Shown: one piece after another, positions 15,595 through 23,426 of the stretch
Position numbering within the stretch: the stretch's first letter is position 1
Layout of the letters: each line of letters begins with the position of its first letter
DNA from: Sphingomonas_R arantia
Lineage (GTDB): Bacteria > Pseudomonadota > Alphaproteobacteria > Sphingomonadales > Sphingomonadaceae
Assembly: GCF_042682045.1 (NCBI RefSeq)
Contig: NZ_JBHUGS010000002.1
Coordinates: forward strand, 992,001-1,056,000
Direction of reading: 5' to 3'
Length of the DNA stretch: 64,000 nucleotides
Translations under genes and position numbers: made by a program
Notes under the pieces: model-generated
The model's database searches: none
What the model saw: only the letters and a program-made list of their open reading frames with translations
What the model was told of the DNA's origin: nothing

Positions 15595-16242
15595 TCAGCC
15601 GGCGGCGCCGGCGGCAACCGGGATCTGCGCCCCGAGCATCAGCACACCGTCTGCGCCGTCGGATGCCTGAACCTGCCCGCCCATCTCGGCGGCCAGCGCA
15701 TGGACCAGCCACGCCGCCGCCGCCCGCGGGGTCACCGTCTCCGGATCCGCCCCACCCAGCAGCGCGGTGCGCAGTTCGGGGTCGAGCACCAGCCGCGGCC
15801 CTTCCGCGCGCACCACGATCTCGCCGGCTTCCGCGCCGATATCCAGCCGCCCGCCGCGGACCAGCGCATCGCCCGCGATCAGCGCGAGGTTCAGCAGGAT
15901 CTTCATCGCGCCCTTTGGCATCGCCGGGTCCGACACCATCCAGCCGAGCTGGATCCGGCGATCCTGCCCGAACAGCCCCTCGATCGCGGACCGCGCCTCG
16001 CGTGTGTCGACCGCATCGCCGAACCCGCCGGCCGCCCCGAACGCCAAACGAAAGAACTTCAGCTTGTTCGCCGATGCCCGCGCGCTTTCCGCCAGCAGTT
16101 CCAGGCAGCGCGCCCGCATCTCCGGATCATGCTCGTCGGCCAACAGCTCGATCCCGTTGTTCAGTGCGCCCACCGGGCTCAGCAGGTCGTGGCACAGGCG
16201 CGAACAAAGCAGACTGGCAAAATCGATCGAGCTGCGGGACAT
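15595..16242 (-). CDS. chpT: Histidine phosphotransferase ChpT
   Basis: A 215-residue dimeric phosphotransferase that relays phosphate from CckA to CtrA and CpdR in alphaproteobacterial cell-cycle control. The DHp helix has LLCSRLCHDLLSPVGALNNG with the phosphorylated His near residue 20. The C-terminal part is a degenerate HATPase-like fold (MKILLNLALIAGDALVRGG) that does not bind ATP. ATG 16242 (MSRSSIDFASLL) is used because upstream codons in this frame are unlike coding sequence. It is convergent with tRNA-Pro. Confidence 0.92.
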   Translation of the reverse strand: MSRSSIDFASLLCSRLCHDLLSPVGALNNGIELLADEHDPEMRARCLELLAESARASANKLKFFRLAFGAAGGFGDAVDTREARSAIEGLFGQDRRIQLGWMVSDPAMPKGAMKILLNLALIAGDALVRGGRLDIGAEAGEIVVRAEGPRLVLDPELRTALLGGADPETVTPRAAAAWLVHALAAEMGGQVQASDGADGVLMLGAQIPVAAGAAG

Positions 16243-16317
16243 AGGCTGGATTTCCTGGGTCGGGCCTGCGCGAAGCGGCCTTGAAGCTGCTTGTATTGAC
16301 GCGCGATGCGCCAATGT

Positions 16318-16713
16318 TCAAGTTTGCGCCACCGCACATTCGGTGAACGCGCCGTCCGGTCCGCTCAGGTACAACCGCGCGTCCGTTCCCGCCAGAATGA
16401 GCCAGAACTGGCCCGGTTCCGCCCCGGCCCGGTCGCGCGCCGACGGCGTGGCACTCCCCCGCGGATGCGAATGGTAACAGCCGACCACCTCAGGACCGCC
16501 AGCCCGCGCCGCGCGATACGCCGCGAACAGTGCCGCCGGATCGATCTCGAACGTCGTCTCCGGAACCGCCGCTACGTTCGCCGCGACGCCATATCCATCG
16601 ATCCGACCGGCCGCGCCGTACAGGATACCGCACACCTCGCGATCCGGGTCCGCCGCGGCCAGTGTGGTCAGTTCGGCGATCAGCCCTGTTGCTATTTCGA
16701 CACGCATTGCCAT
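16318..16713 (-). CDS. JAMM/MPN-family zinc metallopeptidase
   Basis: A 131-residue single-domain protein with the complete JAMM motif: Glu in REVCGILYG and HSHPRGSATPSARD (His-x-His-x10-Asp). Bacterial stand-alone JAB domains remove ubiquitin-like or sulfur-carrier tags, for example in cysteine synthesis with CysO/Mec. No sulfur-carrier gene is adjacent, so the substrate is unknown. ATG 16713 (MAMRVE) or 16707 (MRVE) could serve. The start is divergent from the pseudouridine synthase gene, with only 11 bp between start codons. Confidence 0.87.
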   Translation of the reverse strand: MAMRVEIATGLIAELTTLAAADPDREVCGILYGAAGRIDGYGVAANVAAVPETTFEIDPAALFAAYRAARAGGPEVVGCYHSHPRGSATPSARDRAGAEPGQFWLILAGTDARLYLSGPDGAFTECAVAQT

Positions 16714-16724
16714 TTGGTACCGCA

Positions 16725-17678
16725 ATGGACGCGGGGGTGTCGACTTTGGAAGCGGTCCTGTCCGCGGAGCATCACGGCTGGCGGCTGGACCGTGCGCTGG
16801 CGGCCGTGCTGACGACATTGTCCCGCGAACGGCTGAAGGCGCTGATCTCCTCCGGACAGGTGAGCGTCGGCGAGACCCTCTCCCGCGACCCGGCGCTGAA
16901 GGTCGCCGCCGGCCAGGTCTACCGCGTCACGATCCCCGCCCCGACGCCCGCGCACAACATCGCGCAGGATATCCCGCTGGTCATCGCCTACGAGGACGAC
17001 CACCTGATCGTCGTCGATAAACCGGCGGGCCTTGTCGTCCATCCCGCCGCGGGCAATTACGACGGCACGCTGGTCAACGCGCTGCTCCACCACTGCCGCG
17101 GCACGCTGTCCGGCATCGGCGGCGTCGAGCGGCCCGGCATCGTCCACCGCATCGACAAGGATACATCGGGGCTGATCGTCGCGGCCAAGACCGATCCGGC
17201 GCACGAGGGCCTCGCCGCGCAGTTCCGTCGGCACAGCGTCGACCGCCGCTACCGCGCCATCGTCGCCGGCATCCCGCGCCACCTGAACGGTACGGTCGAT
17301 GCCGCCCTCGCCCGGTCCGCCACGAACCGCCAGAAGATCGCGATCGTCGATGGGGACCGCGGCCGGCACGCGATCACCCACTGGTCGCTGCTTACACGGT
17401 TGAACCGCGCGGCACTGATCGAATGCCGCCTAGAAACCGGCCGTACGCACCAGGTCCGTGTCCATATGGCGTCGCTCGGTCACCCCCTGCTGGGCGATCA
17501 GACTTATGGAAAGAACCGTCCTGAACATATGGCGTTGCTGACGCGTTTGGGTTTCGAGAGGCAGGCGCTCCATGCCCAGACGCTCGGGTTCATCCATCCG
17601 GTGACCAATGAGTTTCTGACGTTTGAAAGCGACATTCCACCCGACATGCAGCAATTGTTCAGCGAACTTTCTGTATGA
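16725..17678 (+). CDS. rluD: RluD-type ribosomal large subunit pseudouridine synthase
   Basis: A 317-residue RluA/RluD-family enzyme that isomerises uridine in 23S rRNA. An S4 RNA-binding domain occupies about residues 15-75 (RLDRALAAVLTTLSRERLKA, VSVGE), and the catalytic domain has RPGIVHRIDKDTSGLIVAAK with the active-site Asp, plus ALIECRLETGRTHQVRVH. Assignment to RluD rather than RluC rests on the S4 domain and overall similarity and is likely but not certain. ATG 16725 is used. rpoH follows 60 bp downstream. Confidence 0.9.
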   Translation: MDAGVSTLEAVLSAEHHGWRLDRALAAVLTTLSRERLKALISSGQVSVGETLSRDPALKVAAGQVYRVTIPAPTPAHNIAQDIPLVIAYEDDHLIVVDKPAGLVVHPAAGNYDGTLVNALLHHCRGTLSGIGGVERPGIVHRIDKDTSGLIVAAKTDPAHEGLAAQFRRHSVDRRYRAIVAGIPRHLNGTVDAALARSATNRQKIAIVDGDRGRHAITHWSLLTRLNRAALIECRLETGRTHQVRVHMASLGHPLLGDQTYGKNRPEHMALLTRLGFERQALHAQTLGFIHPVTNEFLTFESDIPPDMQQLFSELSV

Positions 17679-17738
17679 CGGGCCCAAAGGTCGCCCACGG
17701 AAACATCCGGCCGACTGATCATATGAAGGAAATGCAAG

Positions 17739-18647
17739 ATGGCGGCCGGAAAGACATTGCCTGCGACGATTCCCGCGCTCGGCGGTGAAGCCAGCCTGAA
17801 TCGGTACCTGAGCGAAATCCGCAAATTCCCGCTGTTGCAGCCGGAAGAGGAATATATGCTCGCCAAGCGGTTCCAGGAGCATCAGGATCCGGACGCCGCG
17901 GCGCGCCTCGTCACGTCCCACCTCCGCCTCGTCGCGAAGATCGCGATGGGCTATCGCGGCTACGGCCTGCCCACGTCGGAACTGATCTCCGAAGGCAATA
18001 TCGGCCTGATGCAGGGCGTGAAGAAGTTCGAGCCGGACCGCGGCTTCCGCCTCGCCACCTATGCGATGTGGTGGATCCGTGCCTCGATCCAGGAATATAT
18101 CCTGCGCTCGTGGAGCCTCGTGAAGATGGGCACCACCGCCGCGCAGAAGAAGCTGTTCTTCAACCTGCGCCGGATGAAGAGCCAGCTGAACGCGTTCGAG
18201 GACGGCGATCTGCGCCCCGAGACGCTCACCAAGATCGCGACCGACTTGGGCGTGACCGAGGATGAGGTCACGTCGATGAACCGCCGCATGGCGATGGGCG
18301 GCGACACGTCGCTGAATGTCCCGATGCGCGAGGATGGCGAGGGTCAGTGGCAGGACTGGCTGGTCGACAACGACCCGCTCCAGGACGAACTGCTCGCAAA
18401 CAGCGAGGAAAAGGACGTCCGCCACGACATGTTGCTCGAGGCGATGGACGCACTCAACGACCGCGAGAAGCACATCCTTGCCGAGCGTCGCCTGTCCGAG
18501 GATCCCAAGACGCTCGAGGAACTGAGTCAGGTCTACGGCGTCAGCCGCGAACGCGTCCGCCAGATCGAGGTCCGCGCGTTCGACAAGCTGCAGAAGGCGA
18601 TGATGCGCATCGCCGGCGAAAAGCGCCTTCTGCCAGCAATGGCATAA
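17739..18647 (+). CDS. rpoH: Heat-shock sigma factor RpoH (sigma-32)
   Basis: A 302-residue group-3-like sigma factor. Region 1.2/2 has LNRYLSEIRKFPLLQPEEEY and FRLATYAMWWIRASIQEYIL. The RpoH box is clear as QKKLFFNLRRMK near residue 130, which separates it from RpoD. Region 4 has LEELSQVYGVSRERVRQIEV. It directs transcription of chaperone and protease genes after heat shock. Start ATG 17739 follows GAAGGAAATG. Many sphingomonads carry more than one rpoH; whether this is the sole copy cannot be judged here. Confidence 0.95.
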   Translation: MAAGKTLPATIPALGGEASLNRYLSEIRKFPLLQPEEEYMLAKRFQEHQDPDAAARLVTSHLRLVAKIAMGYRGYGLPTSELISEGNIGLMQGVKKFEPDRGFRLATYAMWWIRASIQEYILRSWSLVKMGTTAAQKKLFFNLRRMKSQLNAFEDGDLRPETLTKIATDLGVTEDEVTSMNRRMAMGGDTSLNVPMREDGEGQWQDWLVDNDPLQDELLANSEEKDVRHDMLLEAMDALNDREKHILAERRLSEDPKTLEELSQVYGVSRERVRQIEVRAFDKLQKAMMRIAGEKRLLPAMA

Positions 18648-18708
18648 GCGCGCGGGGTGTGACTTGTCGCAGGTTGTCACCGAACCGCGGCTCTACAACG
18701 AGAGTTTA

Positions 18709-18792
18709 GTCATCCCGGCGTAGGCCGGGATCTCCCTTCGGTCGTAAACTCACCTCTAGCTCAAGGGAGATCCCGGCCTACGCCGGGATGAC
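18709..18792. repeat. Perfect 30-bp inverted repeat with palindromic arms
   Basis: Left arm 18709-18738 and right arm 18763-18792 are perfect reverse complements separated by a 24-bp loop. Each arm contains its own palindrome (CCCGGC-GTAG-GCCGGG). It sits between the convergent rpoH and hemB genes and could act as a bidirectional terminator, but the form is that of a mobile-type intergenic palindromic repeat (REP pair). Confidence 0.88.
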
Positions 18793-18818
18793 GGATTGGT
18801 GGTAAGGCCCTTGAGAAA

Positions 18819-19823
18819 CTAAGCCCCCATCAACCGCGCCGCCAAAGGCGCATGATACGTCAAAACCCCCGAAGCCCCCGCCCGCTTGAACGCCATCAGC
18901 GTCTCCAGCACGAGCGCATCGCGGTCCCCCGCCCCCGCTGCGACCGACGCCTCGATCATCGCATACTCGCCCGACACCTGGTACGCGAACACCGGCACTT
19001 CGAACCGCTCCTTCACGCGCCGCACGATGTCGAGATAGGGTAGCCCCGGCTTCACCATCACCGTGTCGGCCCCCTCCGCCAGGTCCAGCGCCACCTCGCG
19101 CAACGCCTCTTCCGCGTTGGCCGAATCCATCTGATATCCGCGCTTGTCGCCCTTCAGCAGCCCCCGCGTCCCCACCGCATCGCGGAACGGTCCGTAATAA
19201 GCCGAGGCGTACTTGGCGGCATAAGCCATGATCTGCACGTCGTGGTGCCCGCCGGTCTCCAGCGCAGCACGGATCGCACCGACCCGCCCGTCCATCATGT
19301 CGGACGGCGCGATGACGTCGCTTCCCGCCTCCGCCTGAACCACAGCCTGCTGCACCAGCACCTCCGACGTGACATCGTTCATTACGTTGCCGCGCGCGTC
19401 GACCAGGCCGTCATGCCCGTGGCTCGTGTAAGGATCGAGCGCCACGTCGGTCAGCACGCCGACACCCGGGGCCGCCTCCTTCGCCGCCCGGATCGCCCGA
19501 CACATCAGATTGTCGGGGTTCAGCGCCTCACGCCCGTCGTCGCTCCGCAGGTTCGCGGGCGTATTGGGAAACAGCGCGATGCACGGAATACCCAGCGCCT
19601 CCGCCTCCCGCGCGCGCTCCGCGATCCGCTCGACCGACCAGCGCGACACGCCGGGCAGGCTGGTGATCGGCTCCTCAACGCCGCTCCCCCCTGTCACGAA
19701 CAACGGCCAGATCAGGTCGGCCGGGGTCAGGACCGTTTCCGCGACCATCCGGCGGCTCCACGGGGCGACACGGGTCCTGCGCATGCGAAGGGCGGGATAG
19801 CTGGCTTGGGTCATGCGCCGCAT
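18819..19823 (-). CDS. hemB: Delta-aminolevulinic acid dehydratase (porphobilinogen synthase)
   Basis: A 334-residue enzyme (331 from the next ATG, 19814) that condenses two 5-aminolevulinates to porphobilinogen in haem synthesis. TVLTPADLIWPLFV, SDMMDGRVGAIR, YAAKYASAYYGPFRDA (Schiff-base Lys region) and MVKPGLPYLDIV (second active-site Lys) are all visible. Its metal site contains ALDPYTSHGHDG rather than the cysteine-rich zinc motif, which indicates the Mg-dependent type common in alphaproteobacteria. A GAGG site favours ATG 19823. It is divergent from fhs. Confidence 0.95.
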   Translation of the reverse strand: MRRMTQASYPALRMRRTRVAPWSRRMVAETVLTPADLIWPLFVTGGSGVEEPITSLPGVSRWSVERIAERAREAEALGIPCIALFPNTPANLRSDDGREALNPDNLMCRAIRAAKEAAPGVGVLTDVALDPYTSHGHDGLVDARGNVMNDVTSEVLVQQAVVQAEAGSDVIAPSDMMDGRVGAIRAALETGGHHDVQIMAYAAKYASAYYGPFRDAVGTRGLLKGDKRGYQMDSANAEEALREVALDLAEGADTVMVKPGLPYLDIVRRVKERFEVPVFAYQVSGEYAMIEASVAAGAGDRDALVLETLMAFKRAGASGVLTYHAPLAARLMGA

Positions 19824-19914
19824 TTGGGGCCTCGCGCCGCAAAGGTCTACCCGTACGCAATATGGTCCACGGACGCGGTTCACCCGCGGCACAACATCGG
19901 CTACGTCCGCGCCC

Positions 19915-21573
19915 ATGATGACCGATATCGAAATCTCCCGCGCCGCCACGCTCCGCCCGATCGCGGATGTCGCCGCCGACCTCGGCCTACCCGACAGCGC
20001 GGTCGAGCCCTATGGCCGCCACAAGGCGAAGCTGACGGTTTCCAGCGACACCGGTCGCGCGCCGGGCAAGCTGATCCTGGTCACCGCGATCAACCCGACC
20101 CCGGCGGGTGAGGGCAAGACGACCACCTCGATCGGCCTGGCCGACGCACTCGTCCGCACCGGGCGCAAGGCGGTCCTCGCCCTGCGCGAACCGTCGCTCG
20201 GCCCCTGTTTCGGGACCAAGGGCGGCGCGACCGGCGGCGGCCATGCCCAGGTCACGCCGATGGAAGACATCAACCTCCATTTCACCGGCGACTTCCACGC
20301 GATCACGTCGGCACACAACCTGCTCGCCGCGATGATCGACAATCACATCCACTGGGGCAACGCGCTTGGGCTCGACCCCCGCCGCATCATGTGGAAACGC
20401 GTGCTCGACATGAACGACCGCGCGCTGCGCCACGTCGTGCAATCGCTCGGCGGCGTGACCAACGGCATACCGCGCGAATCCGGCTTCGACATCACCGTCG
20501 CATCCGAAGTCATGGCGATCCTCTGCCTTGCCGACGACCTCGCCGACCTCCAGGCCCGGCTCGGCCGCATCGTGGTCGGCACGACGCGCGACCGCCGCCC
20601 CGTAACTGCGGCCGACCTGAACGCCGACGGCGCGATGGCCGTGCTGCTCAAGGACGCGATCAAGCCCAACCTCGTCCAGACGCTGGAGGGCACGCCGGCT
20701 CTCATCCACGGCGGCCCGTTTGCCAACATCGCGCATGGCTGCAACTCGGTCATCGCCACCCGCACCGCGCTCTCGCTCGCCGACTATGTCGTGACGGAGG
20801 CCGGGTTCGGCGCGGACCTCGGTGCCGAAAAATTCTTCGACATCAAATGCCGCCAGGCCGGCCTCGCCACCGCCGCCGCCGTGATCGTCGCCACCGTCCG
20901 CGCGCTCAAGATGAACGGCGGCGTCGCCAAGGCAGACCTCGCCCAGCCGGATCTCGCTGCCGTCCGCCGCGGTGCCGTGAACCTGCTGCGCCATATCGAG
21001 AACGTCCAGCAGTTCGGCGTGCCCGTCGTCGTCGCGATCAACCATTTCGGCACCGACACTGCGGAGGAAACCGCCGCGATCCAGGCGATCGTCGCCGAAC
21101 GCGGCGTTGAGGCAATCCCCTGTCGCCATTGGGCCGAAGGCGGCGCGGGCGCGGTCGAACTCGCAGAAGCGGTCGCTGCGCTCGCGGACACCCCGTCGCA
21201 ATTCCGCACAATTTACGACGACGCCCTCCCCCTGCAGGCGAAGATGGAACGCGTCGCAACCGCCATCTATCGCGCCGACGGCATCGCCCCCACCCCTGCG
21301 GTCGTGCGCCAGCTCGCCGAATGGGATGCCGCCGGCTACGGCGCGCTGCCGGTCTGCATGGCCAAAACGCAGTACAGTTTCTCCGCCGACCCGACGCTGC
21401 TCGGCGCCCCCGTGGGCCATGTCGTGCCGATCCGCGAGGTCCGGCTCGCGGCCGGCGCCGGCTTCGTCGTCGCGGTCTGCGGCGACGTCATGACCATGCC
21501 CGGTCTGCCGCGCGTACCGGCCGCGGACGCAATGCGGCTCCATGCCGACGGCGCGATCGAAGGACTGTTCTGA
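19915..21573 (+). CDS. fhs: Formate--tetrahydrofolate ligase
   Basis: A 552-residue ATP-dependent enzyme that makes 10-formyl-THF from formate and THF. TAINPTPAGEGKTTTSIGL is the P-loop region, REPSLGPCFGTKGGATGGG follows, and the formyl and folate-binding parts are complete. Length matches the family (about 555). Consecutive ATGs at 19915 and 19918 are both possible. It lies divergent from hemB across a roughly 90-bp spacer, with a tRNA-Arg gene 50 bp downstream. Confidence 0.96.
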   Translation: MMTDIEISRAATLRPIADVAADLGLPDSAVEPYGRHKAKLTVSSDTGRAPGKLILVTAINPTPAGEGKTTTSIGLADALVRTGRKAVLALREPSLGPCFGTKGGATGGGHAQVTPMEDINLHFTGDFHAITSAHNLLAAMIDNHIHWGNALGLDPRRIMWKRVLDMNDRALRHVVQSLGGVTNGIPRESGFDITVASEVMAILCLADDLADLQARLGRIVVGTTRDRRPVTAADLNADGAMAVLLKDAIKPNLVQTLEGTPALIHGGPFANIAHGCNSVIATRTALSLADYVVTEAGFGADLGAEKFFDIKCRQAGLATAAAVIVATVRALKMNGGVAKADLAQPDLAAVRRGAVNLLRHIENVQQFGVPVVVAINHFGTDTAEETAAIQAIVAERGVEAIPCRHWAEGGAGAVELAEAVAALADTPSQFRTIYDDALPLQAKMERVATAIYRADGIAPTPAVVRQLAEWDAAGYGALPVCMAKTQYSFSADPTLLGAPVGHVVPIREVRLAAGAGFVVAVCGDVMTMPGLPRVPAADAMRLHADGAIEGLF

Positions 21574-21623
21574 CCGATAGGACGTTGACCGCGCTTCCCC
21601 CGGAAACTACCCCGTCCCCGGCT

Positions 21624-21700
21624 GCCCCGATAGCTCAGCAGGACAGAGCAACGGTTTCCTAAACCGCAGGTCGGGAGTTCGGGTCTCTCTCGGGGCACCA
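21624..21700 (+). tRNA. tRNA-Arg (anticodon CCT), divergent T-loop
   Basis: A 77-base cloverleaf with encoded CCA. Acceptor GCCCCGA pairs with TCGGGGC, the D-arm is GCTC/GAGC, and the anticodon loop TTCCTAA carries CCT. Two features are odd: the T-loop reads TTCGGGT, placing G rather than A at position 58, and the 27-43 pair at the top of the anticodon stem is A-C. It reads AGG codons. It is otherwise regular and probably functional. Confidence 0.9.
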
Positions 21701-22060
21701 GCATGACCCATGCAATCGTGCGCGTGATGGCACCCTTCGCATGCCGGCCCGGTCGCGATCGTTCGACACCGAACTGCTCACGGACCCGCCCGCAGGTCGG
21801 TCTGCCCTGCCGTAATGACCATGCTGTCCGGATGAGCGGGACCGTACCGCAAGACCTGCGCCCGCGGTCTCTAGTACCATATGACTATGGATTCAGCCTT
21901 CAATACCATGGACTGCCAGTACATCGCTGGCATTAGATCGCTTACGTCCGATATCGACTGTCGTTTCGCAGGACTTCTTCTTCAGTCCCCGGAATGCGTC
22001 GTCGAATACGGGACAGAACCCGCCGTTCCACGCAACGGCGCGCCTGAGGATGAAGCGACG
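21701..22060. other. Intergenic region without a supported gene (tRNA-Arg to aqpZ)
   Basis: 360 bp. Short ORFs occur but none has a good ribosome site or recognisable product, and the codons before the aqpZ ATG do not resemble coding sequence. Base composition is less GC-rich than the neighbours between 21870 and 22010, consistent with a promoter for aqpZ. No tRNA-adjacent integrase or attachment duplication was seen. Confidence 0.6.
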
Positions 22061-22909
22061 ATGCCGACAATCGACCAGAGCGGGGCCAGCACCAAACCCC
22101 CAACCGACCGCCCGCGCCCGCAAGCCCTCGCACGACGTCTCGCGGCGGAGGCGATCGGCACATTCTGGCTGGTGCTCGGCGGCTGCGGCGCAGCGGTGAT
22201 CGCGGCCGGCGGCGATGTCCCGAACGCAATCGGCATCGCCGGCGTCGCGGGAGCATTCGGCCTGACCGTATTCACCATGGCGTTCGCGGTCGGGTTCATT
22301 TCCGGCGGACATTTCAACCCCGCGGTCAGCGTCGGACTTGCCGTCGCGGGCCGCTTTCCCGCCCGCGACGTGCCCGCCTATGTCGGTGCGCAGCTGGTCG
22401 GCGCCATCGTTGCCAGTGCGATCCTCGCCGCGCTGGCGTCGGGCGCGCCCGGCTTCGACATCGTGGCGAGCGGCTTTGCCGCCAATGGCTACGGCGCCCA
22501 TTCGCCGGGGGGGTACGGCGCCACCACCGCGTTCCTGTCCGAAGCGGTGCTGACCGCGGGCTTCCTGCTCGTCATCCTCGGCGCGACGGACGAGCGGTCC
22601 CCGGCCGCCTTCGCCCCGCTCGCGATCGGACTGGCGCTCACCCTCATCCACCTGGTGTCGATCCCGATCGACAATACGTCGGTCAACCCAGCGCGCAGCA
22701 CCGGTCCGGCGTTGTTCCTCGGCGGTTGGGCCCTGTCTCAGCTCTGGCTGTTCTGGCTGGCACCGCTGGTCGGCGCGGCTGCAGCCGGTCTCGCCGGACG
22801 CTGGCTGTTCGCCCATGACGACGCCGACCAGTCGCCGGGCCCGATCGGCGACACGCCGGTGGAACTCATGATGTCGAATGCCGCGACGGACACGACGCCG
22901 CAGCCGTGA
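22061..22909 (+). CDS. aqpZ: Aquaporin Z
   Basis: A 282-residue MIP-family water channel. Both pore loops are present: HFNPAVSVGLAV and SVNPARSTGPAL, each with the NPA motif, and six transmembrane segments can be traced. RLAAEAIGTFWLVLGGCGAA is the typical AqpZ first helix. The N-terminus (about 30 residues) and C-terminus (about 30 residues) extend past E. coli AqpZ (231). ATG 22061 follows a GAGGAT site, and an upstream ATG in the same frame is less likely because its residues are not membrane-compatible or conserved in feel. Confidence 0.93.
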   Translation: MPTIDQSGASTKPPTDRPRPQALARRLAAEAIGTFWLVLGGCGAAVIAAGGDVPNAIGIAGVAGAFGLTVFTMAFAVGFISGGHFNPAVSVGLAVAGRFPARDVPAYVGAQLVGAIVASAILAALASGAPGFDIVASGFAANGYGAHSPGGYGATTAFLSEAVLTAGFLLVILGATDERSPAAFAPLAIGLALTLIHLVSIPIDNTSVNPARSTGPALFLGGWALSQLWLFWLAPLVGAAAAGLAGRWLFAHDDADQSPGPIGDTPVELMMSNAATDTTPQP

Positions 22910-22916
22910 CGCGATC

Positions 22917-22938
22917 GGGCGGGATCGCGGTCCCGCCC
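22917..22938 (+). terminator. Possible terminator after aqpZ
   Basis: An 8-bp GC-rich hairpin (GGGCGGGA / TCCCGCCC, loop of six) lies 7 bp after the aqpZ stop. The tail is C-rich rather than U-rich, so intrinsic termination would be weak. Confidence 0.4.
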
Positions 22939-23004
22939 CCTCCGTCACGTCGCGCGCGTCGCCACCGGCCCCACCGACATAGGATCGTGGTCCCATTCAT
23001 CGAC

Positions 23005-23043
23005 GGAACCCGCCCGGCGGAACTTTCGTGCCGGTAGTCCGTC
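23005..23043 (+). promoter_or_regulatory. Candidate EcfG (general stress sigma) promoter sites
   Basis: Two overlapping GGAAC boxes at 23005-23009 and 23019-23023 are followed after 17 and 16 bases by CGTG and CGTC, close to the alphaproteobacterial EcfG consensus GGAAC-N16/17-CGTT. They lie 28-66 bp before the small gene at 23071. The -10 matches three of four bases each. Confidence 0.4.
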
Positions 23044-23070
23044 GAACCGGGTGGAGACGGAGGAACTAGC

Positions 23071-23265
23071 ATGCGCGAAGTTCATGACGATGCGAGCCGG
23101 GTATACGCGACCGACGGGATCGTCCGCGCCGTCGGGCCGGACTCGATCAAGGTGGACCTCACCCCTGCCGCGGCCCTCGAAACCGCCAATCGGTTGATCG
23201 AAGCGGCCGCCAAGGCGGAAGGGCAGAAGCAGTTCGCCGACCGAGGCGCCCGGCAGCGAAAGTAG
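23071..23265 (+). CDS. Small hypothetical protein, possibly stress-inducible
   Basis: A 64-residue soluble protein (MREVHDDASRVYATDGIVRA...) with a beta-like first half containing VRAVGPDSIKVDLTPAAALE and a charged helical second half (TANRLIEAAAKAEGQKQFAD). No cysteine, signal or membrane segment. A strong GGAGGAAC ribosome site precedes the ATG. Unrecognised family. Candidate EcfG promoter sites upstream suggest a role in the general stress response, which is inference. The gene is isolated: aqpZ ends 161 bp before, and the MFS gene is convergent. Confidence 0.6.
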   Translation: MREVHDDASRVYATDGIVRAVGPDSIKVDLTPAAALETANRLIEAAAKAEGQKQFADRGARQRK

Positions 23266-23402
23266 TGATCGTCGGCTGGGGCTGATCACGTCCCCGCGAA
23301 TCTGAGACGGGATTAGACGCATCGTGGCGTCATCGACGCGTCGACCCACTAGTCCGAAACCGCACTCAAATCACACCGCAGACGAAGGTGCTACTCCGCC
23401 CG

Positions 23403-23426
23403 AGGCGTCCCCAACTCAGGACGCCT
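23403..23426 (-). terminator. Hairpin overlapping the MFS gene stop
   Basis: An 8-bp perfect stem (AGGCGTCC / GGACGCCT) encloses the stop codon of the minus-strand transporter. No U-tract follows on that strand, so termination is uncertain and it may instead stabilise the 3' end. Confidence 0.3.

Noticed and set aside
19987..21543. A long antisense open frame over fhs
   Set aside because: It is the GC-rich shadow of the fhs reading frame; fhs has complete motifs and the antisense product has no recognisable fold.
21701..21900. Island boundary or integrase remnant after tRNA-Arg
   Set aside because: No integrase, no duplicated tRNA 3' end and no mobile gene were found; the following aqpZ looks native.
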